Shown: one piece after another, positions 21,500 through 34,500 of the stretch
Numbering within the stretch: the first letter of the stretch is position 1
Layout of the letters: every line of letters starts with the position of its first letter
Origin: Macrocystis pyrifera
Taxonomy: Eukaryota; Sar; Phaeophyceae; Laminariales; Laminariaceae
Assembly: GCA_031763025.1 (NCBI GenBank)
Contig: JASSKH010000012.1
Coordinates: forward strand, 2,728,001-2,792,000
Reading direction: 5' to 3'
DNA: 64,000 nucleotides
Made by a program: the position numbers and the translations under genes
Notes under the pieces: model-generated
The model's input: the letters and a program-made list of their open reading frames with translations, nothing else
Database searches by the model: none
What the model was told of the DNA's origin: nothing

Positions 21500-24085
21500 T
21501 ATTTGAAAATGAATAGGGGACCGGCTTTTTGGCGTCTTGTATCATGATTGCGATCGCTGTATGTTTTAGATTTCCGCAAGCTCGGCGTCTAGAGAATCGG
21601 ACGAATTCGGGCTAACGAGTGCGACTGATTTCGTCGCTATTGATAGTAGTCTCGACTTGCCCGCTGTGAAGGTGTGGGTAACCCTTAGATCACCGCGGTG
21701 CGTCCTGCCCCCCGCTGTGCTGCGGTAACAGTTGTTGCGTATTTTCTCATCCACCGAAAGTTGTTGTTAGTGATGGTGGTCGTAGTGATGGTGGTGGTGT
21801 TGGTGGTAGTGCTACTGCTCCAACTGCTCACCAGGTATAGCGTCGTGTTGGGGACTGCTGTCGAAAGCAGGAGAGTGCGTCTGGTTTCGTTTATTCGTTT
21901 TTGTTGTTCACAACAATCACATGTTATGTCGCTCTTTAGGCTAATATAAATGAATCCGCCCTATCAAGAGGTGAAGCCAATGATCAATTAACTGAATCCA
22001 CCCTGCAAGTTAAGTTCGGATTGATTACACTTGTTTGGCGCGGACGATAATGTTGTTTCAGGCATGTTGTAATATACTACGACGAATGTATGTATTTATG
22101 TACGTAGAGGATTCATTGGGCCATGCTGTGTTGAAGGGTTTCAGGGACCATCATGGCACTTTGAAGTATACCAGTATCAGGGTTTTGTGCTACGGGTATT
22201 GAAGTATTTCAGGGTTCTGTACTGCGGGTACTATTAATAGTACTGACATTCAAGTGCGTTAGATATATTCACTTCGTGCATGTGCGTCGTATGATAATCT
22301 ACCTCTACTTATATAGTGCCGGCATAGATTCGACGATCGCGTCTATTGCATTACACGTACGTACGTTTTTCTGTCTGTTATAACCTGTAAATGACGGACA
22401 AGGGATTTGCTGTTGAATGTTTCGCGCAGCACAAACGATGTACAAGTATGCACATAAGTACAGATGTGTTGAGGCCGGCTGTGAGCAATCAAACCGTCTT
22501 TTTACACCTGTTTTCGAGGCGTTTTCACTCTAGCTGGCAATGTGATCCACCAACCGGTGCCTTGTTTCCTGTTCGGGTCTCGCCTTGCTCGCCCCCCCCA
22601 TGACTCTGCCGGGGGTGACTTCGGCAGTGCTCGCATCGTGTGCCGGGGGCGGGAAGTGTACTGGTTATCAGGCATGGCCGTAGTCGTATGGTCATAGACC
22701 GTCGTGTCCCGGAGGTACTAATTTCGCTCGAAACATACTTAAAACTACTCCGACGTCGAGTATCCACTCGTATATATAGTAATACACCAGTCTAGGGAAA
22801 ATTGTGTGTGAATTATGTCGGGTAGTTCAATGCACAACTTTCTTACGTGCAGCTGGCCGGATCCGAGGTCCAAATCCGGGAGATGTCGTTGGGTTTTTGG
22901 GGGGGGGGTGCTACGTATTTTTTTGCGCCTTTTTCGTGTTGTATTAGCTATGCTGCTGCTGCTGTTTGTCACGGGCAACAATGGTATTTTATCACGTTGT
23001 ATCACATCGTATCATACGGCAGGTATGCTGTATGTGTACAAAGGTGCAAGCTCTCATATTGACAGTAGTGTTCTTACTGCTGTTTCACGAACAAGTAAGT
23101 GCCATTGAGTAACGACGGCACCTTGAAGTAGACCCACGACGAGAGATAGCAAAATAACCAGACGATAGCGATACTGGATGTTAAAATTCGAAACGTTTTT
23201 GAGGCGGCTTTTCGCGTACTCCTGGCCAAATGTGCGTACTGCATTTAGTTCTAATTAATTTACACATTATGCCAGTTGGCAAAGAGTGTGCCGGGCTTCA
23301 GCAGGAATTTGTTGCTGGTTGATTGAATCTGATTCCATGGTTTTCTTTGTCTTCGCTCAAACACGCTTTTTTTGTAAAGTACGTGTAATATACCGCTTGG
23401 CAGAATTGCTTATTTACAGCTTCGATATACCCATATTCTCCGTCATTTCGGGCTTGCACGGATCGAAGGCGGGCGCCGGCTCGCCGCGGCGAATCCACTG
23501 TTGTATATGTACATATTTATTCTAACGGGCTTACAGGGTTTACAGTGCATCTACCCCTTCGCTGCTTACAACCACCGCCCAACAAGTTTCTATCGATGCA
23601 TGGTACTCCTATTGGCTGTGTCGATATGAACTCCCGCATCGTACTTTAGGCGCTGGAACAACACAGCAATACTACGACGCACCAACAGTTGTTGTATGGG
23701 ATTTATATTGTGGAAGCAAATTGTTTAGACAGCTGTAATAAGGCTTGGAACACGCATGCACTACCTCAGCATCGACTGAAAAATCGTTTATGTATCACAT
23801 TTATCCCGGACGATTTCTCATGATCACGACAGGGCAGCCTATTTCTAGATGATAGCTGAGTGCTTCCATGCACAGCTTTCGCTATTTCTTGTCCTTTCAT
23901 GGAAGCTTGTTCACTACTACCAACCAGATCCGTGCCCCCACGGTCTTATATCCCTTCGACCAGCGTCTACCTTTCTATATCTGCAGTATCACCAAGCCTA
24001 TAGTAGGAGACGAAGTTGTGGACAAGCAAGTAGTATTACAGTGTAATGCGTACAGGCAAGTAGATGTCAATATGTAGGTCATTGC
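21500..24085. other. no gene recognised
   Basis: 2.6 kb with a GTGGTGGTGTTGGTGGTAG stretch near 21,790 and G8 and T runs near 22,900. ORFs are under 100 codons and unrecognised. Confidence 0.4.
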
Positions 24086-24089
24086 AGAC

Positions 24090-24695
24090 TTCAGGGGCTG
24101 CCATGGAATTTCCCGCTGCTTCCGCTTCAATTTTCTTGAGCGGAAGCTTCAACTTTCTTCCGTAGAGGCTTTAGTTTGTTTTCTTTTCACTGTGGAAGAG
24201 TGAGAAAGGGCAACTTTGCGGAAGTACGTGGAAGCGCATGGAAGCCAGTGGAAGGAAGTGCAAGTACATCATACTGTCCATGGGAAGACGTTCACGTAAG
24301 TGGAAGCAAAATTGGTTCACATGGAAGTGAATGGAAGCAAATAGAAGTGGACGCAGCTCCTGGGAAACTTCCGCAGAAGTGCCACTGGAAGCTTCCACAG
24401 GAAGCACTTTGAAAGCTTCCGTGGAAACTTCCGCTGCTTCCATGGAAGCATCCATGTACTTCCGTGGATGATTTTTTCCATGAAAGCTTCCATGGAAGCA
24501 GTTGAAGCTTCCACATGCCTGAAGATTAAGGAAGTAAATTTACAATCGATAGAAGTTCGCGGAAGCAATGGAAGTTCATGCTGTTCCTTGGAAGCTTGCA
24601 TGGAAGCTTCCACTGCCAATTTCAAGGCAATTCCACGGAAGCTTCCACCATGGAAGTGGAAGTTTCCCCGGAAGTCGTAGAAGCTTCCTGATGGA
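24090..24695. repeat. GGAAGCTTCC palindromic repeat, locus 2
   Basis: The densest copy of the family: GAAGCTTCCATGGAAGC-like units continue for about 600 bp. The minus ORF of 166 codons over it (repeating SFHGS/WKLP) is an artefact. Confidence 0.8.
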
Positions 24696-24699
24696 CCCG

Positions 24700-26150
24700 T
24701 ATTACACGTCGTTTTAAGCAACGTCGACGTTTTCCCGTTTCGGGATCTCCTCCTCATTAGCGCCTCCTCCAACGTGGCAATAGTATCCCCCCGGGTTCGG
24801 AACGCATTTTTTAACACTTGAAAGTCAAAGCTGGCGCGGTTAGAATCGTTTTTGTGTATTTTTGGTTATAGTTCTTCTCTATCAGAGGCAAACGAAGCGT
24901 TGATATTCACAACGGAGGCTGGAATAGACGACGCACGATGGCGACCGCTAAAAAGGCGACAATGAGACAGGTATCCTCACGGCAACGCCAAAATGTGGAG
25001 TAGACCTTCGTAGCTTGTTTACTCACGTGTTTCGTCATCGAAGTCCGGCAAATCGTCCATTACTATGAGCTGCGCTTACAGGGCTCTAAAGGCGCACCGC
25101 CCTATTGCTTGCGCCTTCCTTTTCTAGTCCACACGTCTTTGGCACTGCTGAAATAGGTAGAGTATCCTGCCACAGTGGAATATGTTCGTCCTTCTCGCCT
25201 TATTCACGAAAGCTCTTCGGTCGCGTAGTAAAATGATCGGCGCGAATACAGCGTGGCCGTGCTGTGACCGACTCTCTTCTTTGCTCTGGCAACTACAGTA
25301 CACGAGCTCTTAGTGTTGACTTGCAGCCGGAAATGGAATAACTTATGGGCGAATCGGCGATTCAGCTGAGCTTTAGGTAGCCCCTGGTCTTGCGCTCACC
25401 GAATGAATGTCGAATCTCCATCGCCAGACCACACGATGCAATTGCCGACGCGCGCTTACGATACAGATGTAGCACGTTTCATCCAACTTGTTTTGAGACT
25501 GACGAGCCTCCCCGAATGATAAACTGCCCCGCCGCTGGAAACAGCGGGTGTTTGTGCTGCACGATGTCTAGGCCATGGAATTGTCGGCCGTGTTGCACTT
25601 TGGTGTCTTCTCAAGGTATTCGGGTATCTTGTTGGTACACCTCTGGCAGGTGGTGGCACAGGCTTGCGCTAATAGTGGTTGAACTACCTAGCGGGCGTTG
25701 GGAAATCAAAGAAGATATTTCATGCTGAAAGTTGCCGCTTGAGGGCGAAAGGTAGAAGAAGAAAGGAGAAACAGAAGGGGGAAAACAATAGAGAGAGTGT
25801 GTATGTGCTTGCACAACCCTCCTCGACCGACTCACATCTACGGCTGCGTAGACTGTGTCCTACGGGTCGTTGTCCTGGGCGACCTACAGCATCGTTTCTC
25901 AATGCGTATTTGCTATACCAATATCCCGATGATCGACCAGAAGCTAACCCGCAACAGGGCCGTTTTTATGTCCTAATTTTTCAGTCGATGAGAGCCACAC
26001 GGCCGAGCGACCATCTTATTTGTTGGCATTCTTGGGTCTTCACACGCGTTTTTTGCTTTTCGCGGTGTTCACCGGCAGGGAATTGTTTATTGTTACGCTG
26101 CGACAACAACCTATGTGTGCGTCCAATGTTCATGTGAAATACAGAGTCAG
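24700..26150. other. no gene recognised
   Basis: A block at about 25,800-25,910 weakly resembles 32,430-32,520, a junction region of the array downstream. Otherwise unassigned. Confidence 0.4.
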
Positions 26151-27240
26151 ATAAAGAGCCACTCATCCGAGTGACGTAAACGCGGTAGCGAAAATGGGGC
26201 TACCCCCCCGACCGTAGAACCAGTCCCTTTACGACTGGAGTAGGAGCTTCCGTACGATTCGGAACTGCCCGAGCGAGGCCGACAGCGACAAAACATAACA
26301 GACGGGCTGTCAAAAAGGAGGAAGAGAGGCGACAAACAGCAGCAGCAGTGGCGGTGGACGGGCAGCTGCGGGATAAGGGACGAAACATCGACAGGCTTCT
26401 TCGTTCATATCTGCACAAGAAAAACGAGAGGAAATCAATACTAAATAGTCGACTGGTGCAAACACAATTTGAAAATGGTTGTGAACCCAATATTCGTGAG
26501 GTTTCATTGCCGTAACAGCGTGGCTGGATGTAATGCCTTTTTGAGTCGGCGAATGACCGAATGATTGTTCATGTGGCGTCCGAAACCACGAGTGCCCGCT
26601 ATGCGTGCGAAAAAACGCCTTTATCAGTTTTCCAAACGCACGATGTTGTGGGGGACAACCTACTTGGAATCAGTCTGGGGTTATATTGCCAGTACGTAGT
26701 AATAGAGAGTTTAACAAATACCTCGAGCGCCCTGGTTGTTTCTGTGAGAGTGACTGGGCTCACCCAGAGGTTTCACGGTAGTGTCCCTCTGTAGTAGGGC
26801 TTGTATATGTGGGTGCAGACTCACCTTGCAGATCTCATCACTGTCATCTGGCAACCACTAGGAGCTCGCGAAGTCAAAGGACACCTGCAAAAGTAGCGTG
26901 TTGACAGGTGGCAAAGTTGTATACCGTGAAAGACGTAAATATTGCATGATATAGAAATGAGAGGCATTAGGTGACACGGCAGGAGACCCAATGCAACAAA
27001 GTAATATGTAAATAACTCCCGGCGATGAACTCTTGATAGGCATCGAGCTCGGACATTTAGCCCACCACGGCAACTGCCGGACCGAGAATATGCCTTCCCG
27101 TGGTGTTCGTTTCGCACCGACATTGGCCCGGCAACATACCGTTTTCCCGCGCAACGCCTCACGGCCAAAGCAAACTTAAACGCCACTCTGCCCGATGAGA
27201 CGATGGTGGTAAGCCGGAATCACAGCTACAGTACGAGAAC
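26150..27240 (-). pseudogene. array unit 0: partial, decayed copy of the Tudor-array gene (upstream exons)
   Basis: Minus-strand blocks match those of units 1 and 2 in the same order. A CRANVGAKRTPREGIFSVRQ stretch lies near 27,130-27,070. An exon at 26,884-26,825 (acceptor TTTTGCAG, donor GTGAGT) reads WLPDDSDEICK but is preceded by an in-frame TAG and has 12 extra bases compared with units 1 and 2. A 12-nt segment at 26,788-26,777 lies between AG and GT. A segment after TTCTTGTGCAG near 26,415 reads MNEEACRCFVPYP. Homology stops at about 26,150, and the Tudor-like exons are absent. Confidence 0.55.
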
Positions 27241-28390
27241 GTCCCCCTCAACCCCGTTACGACACCGCATTGCGGCGCCTTTCGGGCGTCATCTGCCGCT
27301 CCCCAAACGACTGCCCGCGTGTTGAAACTCGCGAAAACAAGCGCTGCCGTACAACAGACGTAACGACGAAGGACCCGTCGATGGCAGTGATCGCAGGCGT
27401 CTTGCGACTCTCATAATCGACGAGTCCCGCAGCGTCAGATTCCATAAGACAGGTTGACCGTATTGGTTTTTGTAGAATCACCCTGTTGACCCTGATGCTA
27501 TGTATCCCCCCGGCGAGCCACTGAAATAAATATTTCATGAGATCCTATAAAGCCTTTAGTACGCGCGATCGGAGTATCACGCTCAGCTTGCGAAGATGAG
27601 TTTCGACGAACTTATCTATCTCACAGCTGAGGTGTCTTTCAATTTTTATAAATACCCCGTTAAATATGAGCGGGTTCCATAACGCCTACATTAGCCTCAA
27701 GGTGTGTTCTTACATACTCAATTCTGGGACGGACGCCGTGGCACGTTATACAATTTAGTCCAGCAAAACAGGCTCTAGAGCCGTGGTACGGTACTGAAGG
27801 TGTTGAATTTTGGGGCCCGAATATTTATCACTCACGGGGATCGTTGTCATCTGAGAACCCACCCAATATGTTGCGATCCGATTCGTATAATGCAATATGT
27901 TTCATTGGATCTATATCCCATGTAATTGCGTATTGGGCATAGCTTGCACGTGTCTTCACGTGGGTTGTTGGGCGAGGCATTGAGCTCCTCAAGTGAGGAG
28001 CCCCAGAAAGGAAAATTTAGGTGCTATATACCCCTACCGTAGCACGCGTCTCTGAACGATTCCAGTAATGCCTAAAAGCTGTACGGACGGGCCCCGTTAC
28101 ACCCGGACCAGCTGGACGGGACACGCGGCAGCTTATTAACGCGCCATATCGATCAAGAAGGCACTACACCCCTCCGAACGACTTTCCCCACTGATTTTCT
28201 CCAGAGCGGGGATACGCAAAGGCCGAGCGATGCGTCTTCGGAATGATCTCGGGGAAGGTCTGTCCGGAGACACCATTCTCGTTCTGTGTGGCTCCATATT
28301 TAGAATAAAAGAGGTTCAAGCAACGATCCCAGGGGGTGTTTTGTCCTGTGGGTTCCGCCCAAAGCTTTTTTGTAGGGCGAGGGGTCTCAC

Positions 28391-30480
28391 CTTCAATAGG
28401 CGTTTTCCGTCCTCGTACTTGACTTCCTCAACCGTACCGTCGTACCACCTGTTGATTCCGTCGGTTTTGACCGATACCTCCACCTTGGAGTTCACTTGCA
28501 GGTCCTTTAAGGGATAAAGCACATAGCACAGCCAAAAATGCAGGGTGGCGAAGGGGGTCTGGTTAAGCAACAGCACAGCCACAGTCAAAGGCAACGCAAC
28601 TGCCCGATCACTCAATTACCACGGGATCGACGTCTGCCGCGATTTGCTATTCGTGGGCACTACTTCGACATCAAAGACATCAAACGCGTACGCACGCGAG
28701 AAGGGTACAGTCAACGGTCAAACCCACAGTTGATGGGGGGCAGCTAAGACCGCCACACATTGCTGTAGGTTGGTGAGTGGGGGAGGCTCCGCGTAACAGC
28801 GACCGGTCCACCGGCTATCGCATTTGCAGTATAGCACAACCATCGCCTCAACCATCATAATCACCACCACAACCACGACCAACACCACCGGCAGACATAT
28901 TTACAAGCAGTCGAAAGGTTTAAAGGGACAAAATTAGACGTAGTTGTAACGTGAACACATTGTATGATTGTCCCCATCGCTACCCACACAATCGCGACCG
29001 TCACCACCAACACCGCCGCCGATGCACTACCGAGCAGATGAGAGGATACAGATCGACATTAGCCACATAGGCTAAACCAAATACCAGGTATGTAATTGTC
29101 CCATGACCAACATCACACCGAAAATACCATTACCACCACCACCACCATTTACCCGACACCACCACCATATTGACACCAACCCGACACCACCACCCCAACC
29201 ACAACCATCGGTTCCGCCATGTATGGCCATCGTACCTGCCGCCATGGGGTGGTGAAGGTGTGCAGCTTCTGCAGGTCCTGGGAAGTGCGCACGTAAACCT
29301 GGTCCCATTTTTTGCTCCAGCCAATGAAGTGAACCTATCAATCGCCGGAATGGAAAGGCTTGTGAAAACAACAGACTGGTACGTGGTATACAAGACATCC
29401 CTTCGCAGTGAATAGGTCGGGGCGAAGCTAAGCGAGTGACAAACTACGTGTATACCAGCTCAGTGGTAAATGAAGCAATTGATGCCTCTTACTTGCGGTA
29501 GGCCGTGTGTTCGAAGCTGACACACTGGAAGAAAAGGACCATACCAGCGAACCAAGCCAAGCCACGCATGTATCACGCAAGACGAGAACGTCAGCCCCTC
29601 TAGAACTGCATCCCATAGTTTGCGGAAGACGCACACGAACACGGAGTTGGAGAGTGTTTCTTGCAATACAAGGGTTACCCTTTTAGAATCTTGCACACAT
29701 GTGAAACTAGTGTGCGATTCATTTTGGGGCAGTGGCGGGGGTAAGGTCTGACAACCAGCGAACAACAAGGCTAGCAGGCAAGGCGTATTTTTAGGTGGTG
29801 GTTCCTTCTGTCCAAGTGTCAGAACGGGCATTTCGTCTCGCGGATGAGCTGAGCACTAGAGTTGCAGCGAAGCAAGGCTACGAGTGGCAATGTTGGACCA
29901 GAAAAAGGAGAAGGGAAAAAGCGGTAGACCCTCCCGTTGGCGTAAATAACGTCAAATGGACCAGCACGCGCAGGCTCACCCGGTCCTGGGCTTTGGAAAT
30001 ATCACTGAACCGATTGCGTCCGGGGCTCTATCCCAAGGGCGTACTTTATGTCCGTATACCGACCTGCCCTGTATACTCACCAACCCCCAGCCCCGCCATA
30101 GCGAGGCTACAGCAGCTGAATGGTCTCCAAGTGCCGGGTCGTGTGAAACCCCCTGTACATTGCCGCCTTGGTGTATCACGCAAGTCCAGTAGCACCCGCT
30201 TCCACATCCAAACGCCGCCACGACAAGCTAAACTACTACATCTCGCGTTTGCACGTTCCGCCGCCGAATGTTGCGTTAATATTACACGCCAACGCATGCC
30301 CCCAGCCAAGTCGTGGCATATCCCCGGCAAGTCATGTCCCCGCCAAGAAATGTCGATGTCCACCCTGCCACCCCTTCCCGTCTGTCCACGATCGGTTTCG
30401 GCTTTACCTTAATTTTCTGGGGGTCTTCATCCACGTCCACCTCTGCCACCCTCGACTCGATCCAGTTGTTGTCTGAGTCT
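28391..30480 (-). CDS. Tudor/chromo-barrel-like protein, unit 1 (three exons readable)
   Basis: Exon 1 (30,480-30,408, 73 nt, donor GTAAAG) encodes DSDNNWIESRVAEVDVDEDP and on to KIK. Exon 2 (29,334-29,236, 99 nt, acceptor GATAG, donor GTACGA) joins in phase and encodes VHFIGWSKKWDQVYV, then LQKLHTFTTPWRQ. Exon 3 (28,504-28,391, 114 nt, acceptor TAAAG, donor GTGAGA) encodes DLQVNSKVEVSV, RWYDGTVEEVKYEDGKRLLK. The first module has the W...A/S-x-V...V-x-F-x-GW-x-x-x-W/DE shape of Tudor-knot or chromo-barrel folds. The second has the V-x-V...W-Y-x-G-x-V shape of Tudor domains. Such folds usually bind methylated histone tails, but that role is only inferred here. A conserved segment near 28,330-28,165 (THRSAFAYPR) may be a further exon. 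Confidence 0.65.
28845..29215. repeat. CAC/CAA trinucleotide-rich intron
   Basis: Runs of ACCACC, ACAACC and ACGACC lie between the second and third readable exons. The matching intron of unit 2 (36,975-37,130) has the same composition. Confidence 0.7.
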
Positions 30481-31149
30481 CTGCAGAGACGCCGTCATCC
30501 CAACGACAAAAAAAAAACAGACAATGCTATTGTCGCCAGGTACTTGTCAAGACAGAGTCTTCGCCTTTTACAGTTACAAGGGTAATAGGATCGGCCACCA
30601 AACGAGATCAGTCATCGATGCTGCCAATTCCTCGGAAGGAACTAAATTCACGAACCACACAGATGTGGTAATGCCTTGAGTTTAAACGCTAGAATTACCC
30701 GTCCGCTAGAGAATACCAAAAGGAAAACGAAAGTCAAATTGAGTTCTGCTGATAAGACGAGTAACGATCGTGGTGTGGGGTTGGAGCGAACGGCGTATAC
30801 TGTGAAATACGTTTTTGCCACCGACGCCCACCGCGCATGTCCGACCTGGGACCCAACCTGCCGCGCTGGCGTTGTCTGCCGAGCCCCTCGCTATTTAACG
30901 GCCTTCAATTCAAGCAAACCGCATACACGTACATGAAACAAAACGTGTACCTGTTACAGTATAGGCTCAATACAAAAAAACAACCTAGTAAGAACGTCAG
31001 GCGCATGTTTCGGCAGGCGCTAAGAATTTTAGACTAGAAATCATGTTCAATGGCGAGAGCAACACTATACGGTGTCTAAATAGCCTGTGCTCAAGATTCC
31101 TCAGGTTTGGTGTCACAGCAACGTTCCAAGCCATGCTCAGATTGAGTGT

Positions 31150-32190
31150 TTCTTGCTTCCGGGCATATACGACGGTAGATAGCCTCGCCTTGCGTCAATG
31201 AGATCCCCGACTGCAAGTTCGAACCGCCACCTGAGCAGGAACAGAAAAGACGTGACAAACATTCGCAGCAGCAGCGGCGGCGATGCACGAACAAACAGCT
31301 GGGAACTAAGGGACGACACATCGGCAGGCCTCTTCGTACATACCCGCAAAGGAAAACGAGAGGAGCTCAATGCCCCAATTATAGTCTACTGATGTGGAAA
31401 CAACTCGACAATGGCTGAAACCTCAACATACGTGAATGTGCAAGGTCGTAACAGTGTCTACATCCATATTTTTTCAATGCCATACGTGTTCTATAGTAAT
31501 TGGCGGGTGGATAAAACACTGTTTACATGTCGTCCGACAAACCAAGTGCGTGCGTAAAGTCGCCCTTACCAGTTTTCTAACTGCACGCATACATATGGTT
31601 GAGGATAAAGCCTTGGGGTAATATTGGCAGTAGTAAAAGAGAACAAACACCTCAAGTGCTCTCGTCGCTTTTGGGCGAGTCAGGGTAACTGGACGCAGGC
31701 TGAAGCTTCACCTTAGTCTCCCTCCGTAGGGGGGCTTGTTAATGTGGGTGCTGATCTTGCAGATGTCCTCGCTGTCTTCTGGCAGCCATTGGCAGGGCCA
31801 CACCTGTACTAGTAGCGTAACAAGAGGCGGACAAAGCTGTCTCCCGTGTAATACATACCTGGTATATGTTACCCATGATATAAAGGAGGGGCGATGGATG
31901 ACACAGCAGGAAGTCGAGATAAAACTAAGAAAAAATACTTAACCCCGACGGGCGTTGAGCTCTAAGCTTCAGTCAATGACGGCATCCGTCGGACAAAGAA
32001 TATGCCTTCCCGTGACCCGTCTGTTCATTACTCGACAGATGTGGAGCCCTAACATTCAGCAGACAACAGCAACTGCAGAGGAAAATCCACACAATCGTAG
32101 AGGCAAATCTTGCTTTTCCGTGAGGGTTTGTTTCGCACCTACGTATTCCCAGCAGCAGAGAATTTTGCTGCCCAACGCCTCACGACCAAC
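31150..32190 (-). pseudogene. upstream exons of unit 1, with damaged splice sites
   Basis: The 48-nt exon at 31,803-31,756 reads WLPEDSEDICK but its donor GT is AT. The 12-nt segment at 31,723-31,712 has lost its acceptor AG (CGG). The EEACRC segment near 31,340 has a stop after RCVVP and an acceptor changed to GCGG. These losses suggest that this part of the copy no longer splices as in the ancestral form. Confidence 0.5.
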
Positions 32191-33545
32191 GCCAACATAA
32201 CTTAACCACCCTTTCTGTACAGTACTACAAGGTTGTTGAAGAAGTAGATGGCCGACAAGTATAGTAGTCGAGCGATGAGCGCTTGAGAGTGCTGTCAGGC
32301 AAGTATGGTTGAGAGCTTCAGCTCAGAAGAACGATGTCGATGATGTTGGAAAGGCGTTCTCAGGTCGACTAAGAGATGGAAGAACCAAGAGTGAAAGGAT
32401 GGGGATACCGCCATGAGTCAGCTCTTGCAAGATGCACGCTCTACGGCTAGTGCCGGGTCGTCGTTCTGGACGATCTACGGCTATTTTGCTTGACGCTTGC
32501 TCGTCGAGGTCGATTTTTTTTTATGGTACGTTAGCTACTCCGTGCTATCATAAGCATCCGACATAATACTCTCGCAACGTGATGCTGTTGGACCGATTTC
32601 CAAAACGAAACTGATTATGTCGCATAGTTATACCCCATTTTGACTGCCAGATAACACCACTCTATTATCAAGGATGCTGGGCGTGGGAAGATCGTGCTAC
32701 TGAGCGCTGACTACGATGATGACCATGTTATTTATAAGCGAGTTGGTAGGCTACTGGCTACTACTGTAGCGAAGTGCATATCACCAACACGACCCCTCCA
32801 TGGAGGTGACATCGTCAAAAGTTCTGTTCGACATCGAATCCAATCACTCCGTAACGACCTTGATACTGAGTCAACTCTCCGCAATCTCCAAGACATGCAC
32901 AACAATGGGTTTTGCTGCACTGAATATAAAGCAATGTATACCAGGTACGTAGCAGTTGAACAACATATTCAGTCCCGTGTTTGAACGGCGGCGGTATGGG
33001 CGTTCCCTTAATACAAACCCTAATCGTGGCTTACGTACGATACCAAAGTAAATAAGAGAACGTATCCGCAATCAGATTAGTTGATAGTTGATCCAGAATT
33101 GGAGAAATACGATACAATAAAGCAGTCTGCTATATCTCTGCCCACCCCGTACAACCTGCAAGGTTTACGAAGAGTAACCCACTAGCCTATACCTAATACA
33201 AGGCTGGATTCAAACGCAGTGTTCCAGTTAGTATGTGGATCAAGGTCGGAAGACCTTCGTACTTTAGTAGTCTTAAAACAAGCGACTCCGTTCATTTCGC
33301 AACGAGCGCAGAGGTTTCTGTCACCAATAACAAACGAAGCAAAGGGGCGCTGGCAGCGCTTTGACAGGGGTTACACAACGAAACTAGGTACAGAGATATC
33401 ACCCATCGTATACACCGATCTCCTGGTTGTACTCATTCACGTGTAGGGTTCTCTTGCCAGGCACGTGGAAGTCTTGGAGCCGCGAAATGATCGGGGCGTG
33501 GAGCTTGATCGAAGCTTCAATGTGTGCCCTGTCGTGTGGCTAAGA

Positions 33546-33755
33546 TTAAAGCATATTCAGGATGCCGTTTAAGTAGATCTTCTGAGTGGTGGCCTTACTC
33601 GCTCCAAAGGTGATTGCCGCCAAACGCGACCACACACCCTGTTGCTTTTGCGGCCACTGTCTGTGTCTTAGCCCCAATACGATGGGCCCTCCGCCCAGGA
33701 AGAAGAGGAAGCCCGAGGTTGGCTTCCGGGTGTGCACGACGGCCGTGAAAGTCAA
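33546..33755 (-). pseudogene. Copia-type RNase H fragment
   Basis: The 69-residue minus ORF contains TRKPTSGFLFFLGGGPI and then RHRQ, closely fitting the Copia RNase H signature RxSTSGFxFxLGxGPIxWxSxxQ. The following stretch lacks the expected AEY block. No RT, integrase or LTR is seen beside it. It is unrelated in sequence to the intact element at 51-59 kb as far as I can tell by eye. Confidence 0.55.
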
Positions 33756-33879
33756 AACCGTTTATCCGTCACCGTGTGCGATTTCCAGCGGTCTTTCCGC
33801 AGTGTTTCCCCACCGTTGTGTTTTCGCTACCGTGAGCGTGTGAACTCCTTCCGGCTTACAGTTAATCTCGGCGTTGGGG

Positions 33880-34500
33880 CTGGCTCCTGTGGAGGAGCGA
33901 GTGATTCTAAATCCACGAGCAGCTGGCGCGACCCCGGGTGATGTAGACTGGGTCAGTCGTCGACCTCAGCGGACAATGCTTCGATGGCCTCAGGAAATGA
34001 TTTCGCCAACTCAGGGTGATGGATGCTCCGAAATGATTTCGCCAACTCAGGCCGATGGATGCTCCTTGAGACCCAGGCGATGACACCCAATCAGCCCCAG
34101 TCGACAATGCGCCGACAGCCCTGGGCGACGGCCCTCCAGCAGCCTTAATATATAGCGATGTTCTGATGATCTCAGATGATGATCTAATAATATCGCGCGA
34201 TGACGTTGCGTCAGCGCTCGTCGACAATGCCGCCGCTGCCCCATGCGATGGCGCTTCAGCGACCTCAGAAGATGCCGATACTTCGATGACCCCAAACTGT
34301 TGACAATTCAGGTATCGCGGGCGATGATGCTGCATTGATCCCAGTCGGTGCTGCTCCAGTGACTCCAGGTGGAGATGCTCCGGCGGTCCTGGGTGATACC
34401 TCTCCGGCGACCCGAGACGAAGATATTCTGGTTGCCCTGGGCGATAACGCTTTGGCGACCCCACATGCAGATGCAGCTCGATTTACTACATCTGCTGTTC
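33880..34500. repeat. degenerate minisatellite, possibly coding
   Basis: Units near 33-36 bp based on GATGATTTCGCCAACTCAGG and GGCGATGCTCCGGCGACCC. A plus frame (34,335-34,532) reads GGDAPAVLGDTSPAT, and a minus frame reads 185 codons. Both are open because the unit length tends to be a multiple of three, so neither is proven. Confidence 0.5.

Larger units (their letters stand above)
27240..32200 (-). repeat. array unit 1 (about 5 kb diverged duplication)
   Basis: Colinear with 35,060-40,970 throughout. Similar blocks include 27,250-27,640 with 35,095-35,480, 28,140-28,345 with 36,000-36,170, 28,390-28,505 with 36,520-36,635, 29,220-29,335 with 37,145-37,260, 30,400-30,490 with 38,035-38,125, 30,780-31,070 with 39,105-39,400, and 31,160-32,190 with 39,480-40,900. 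Confidence 0.75.

Noticed and set aside
24317..24817. 166-codon minus ORF
   Set aside because: Its repeating SFHGS/WKLP sequence is a translation of the GGAAGCTTCC repeat.
33907..34464. 185-codon minus ORF as a real gene
   Set aside because: It is made of a degenerate minisatellite that is also open on the plus strand, so coding is not supported.
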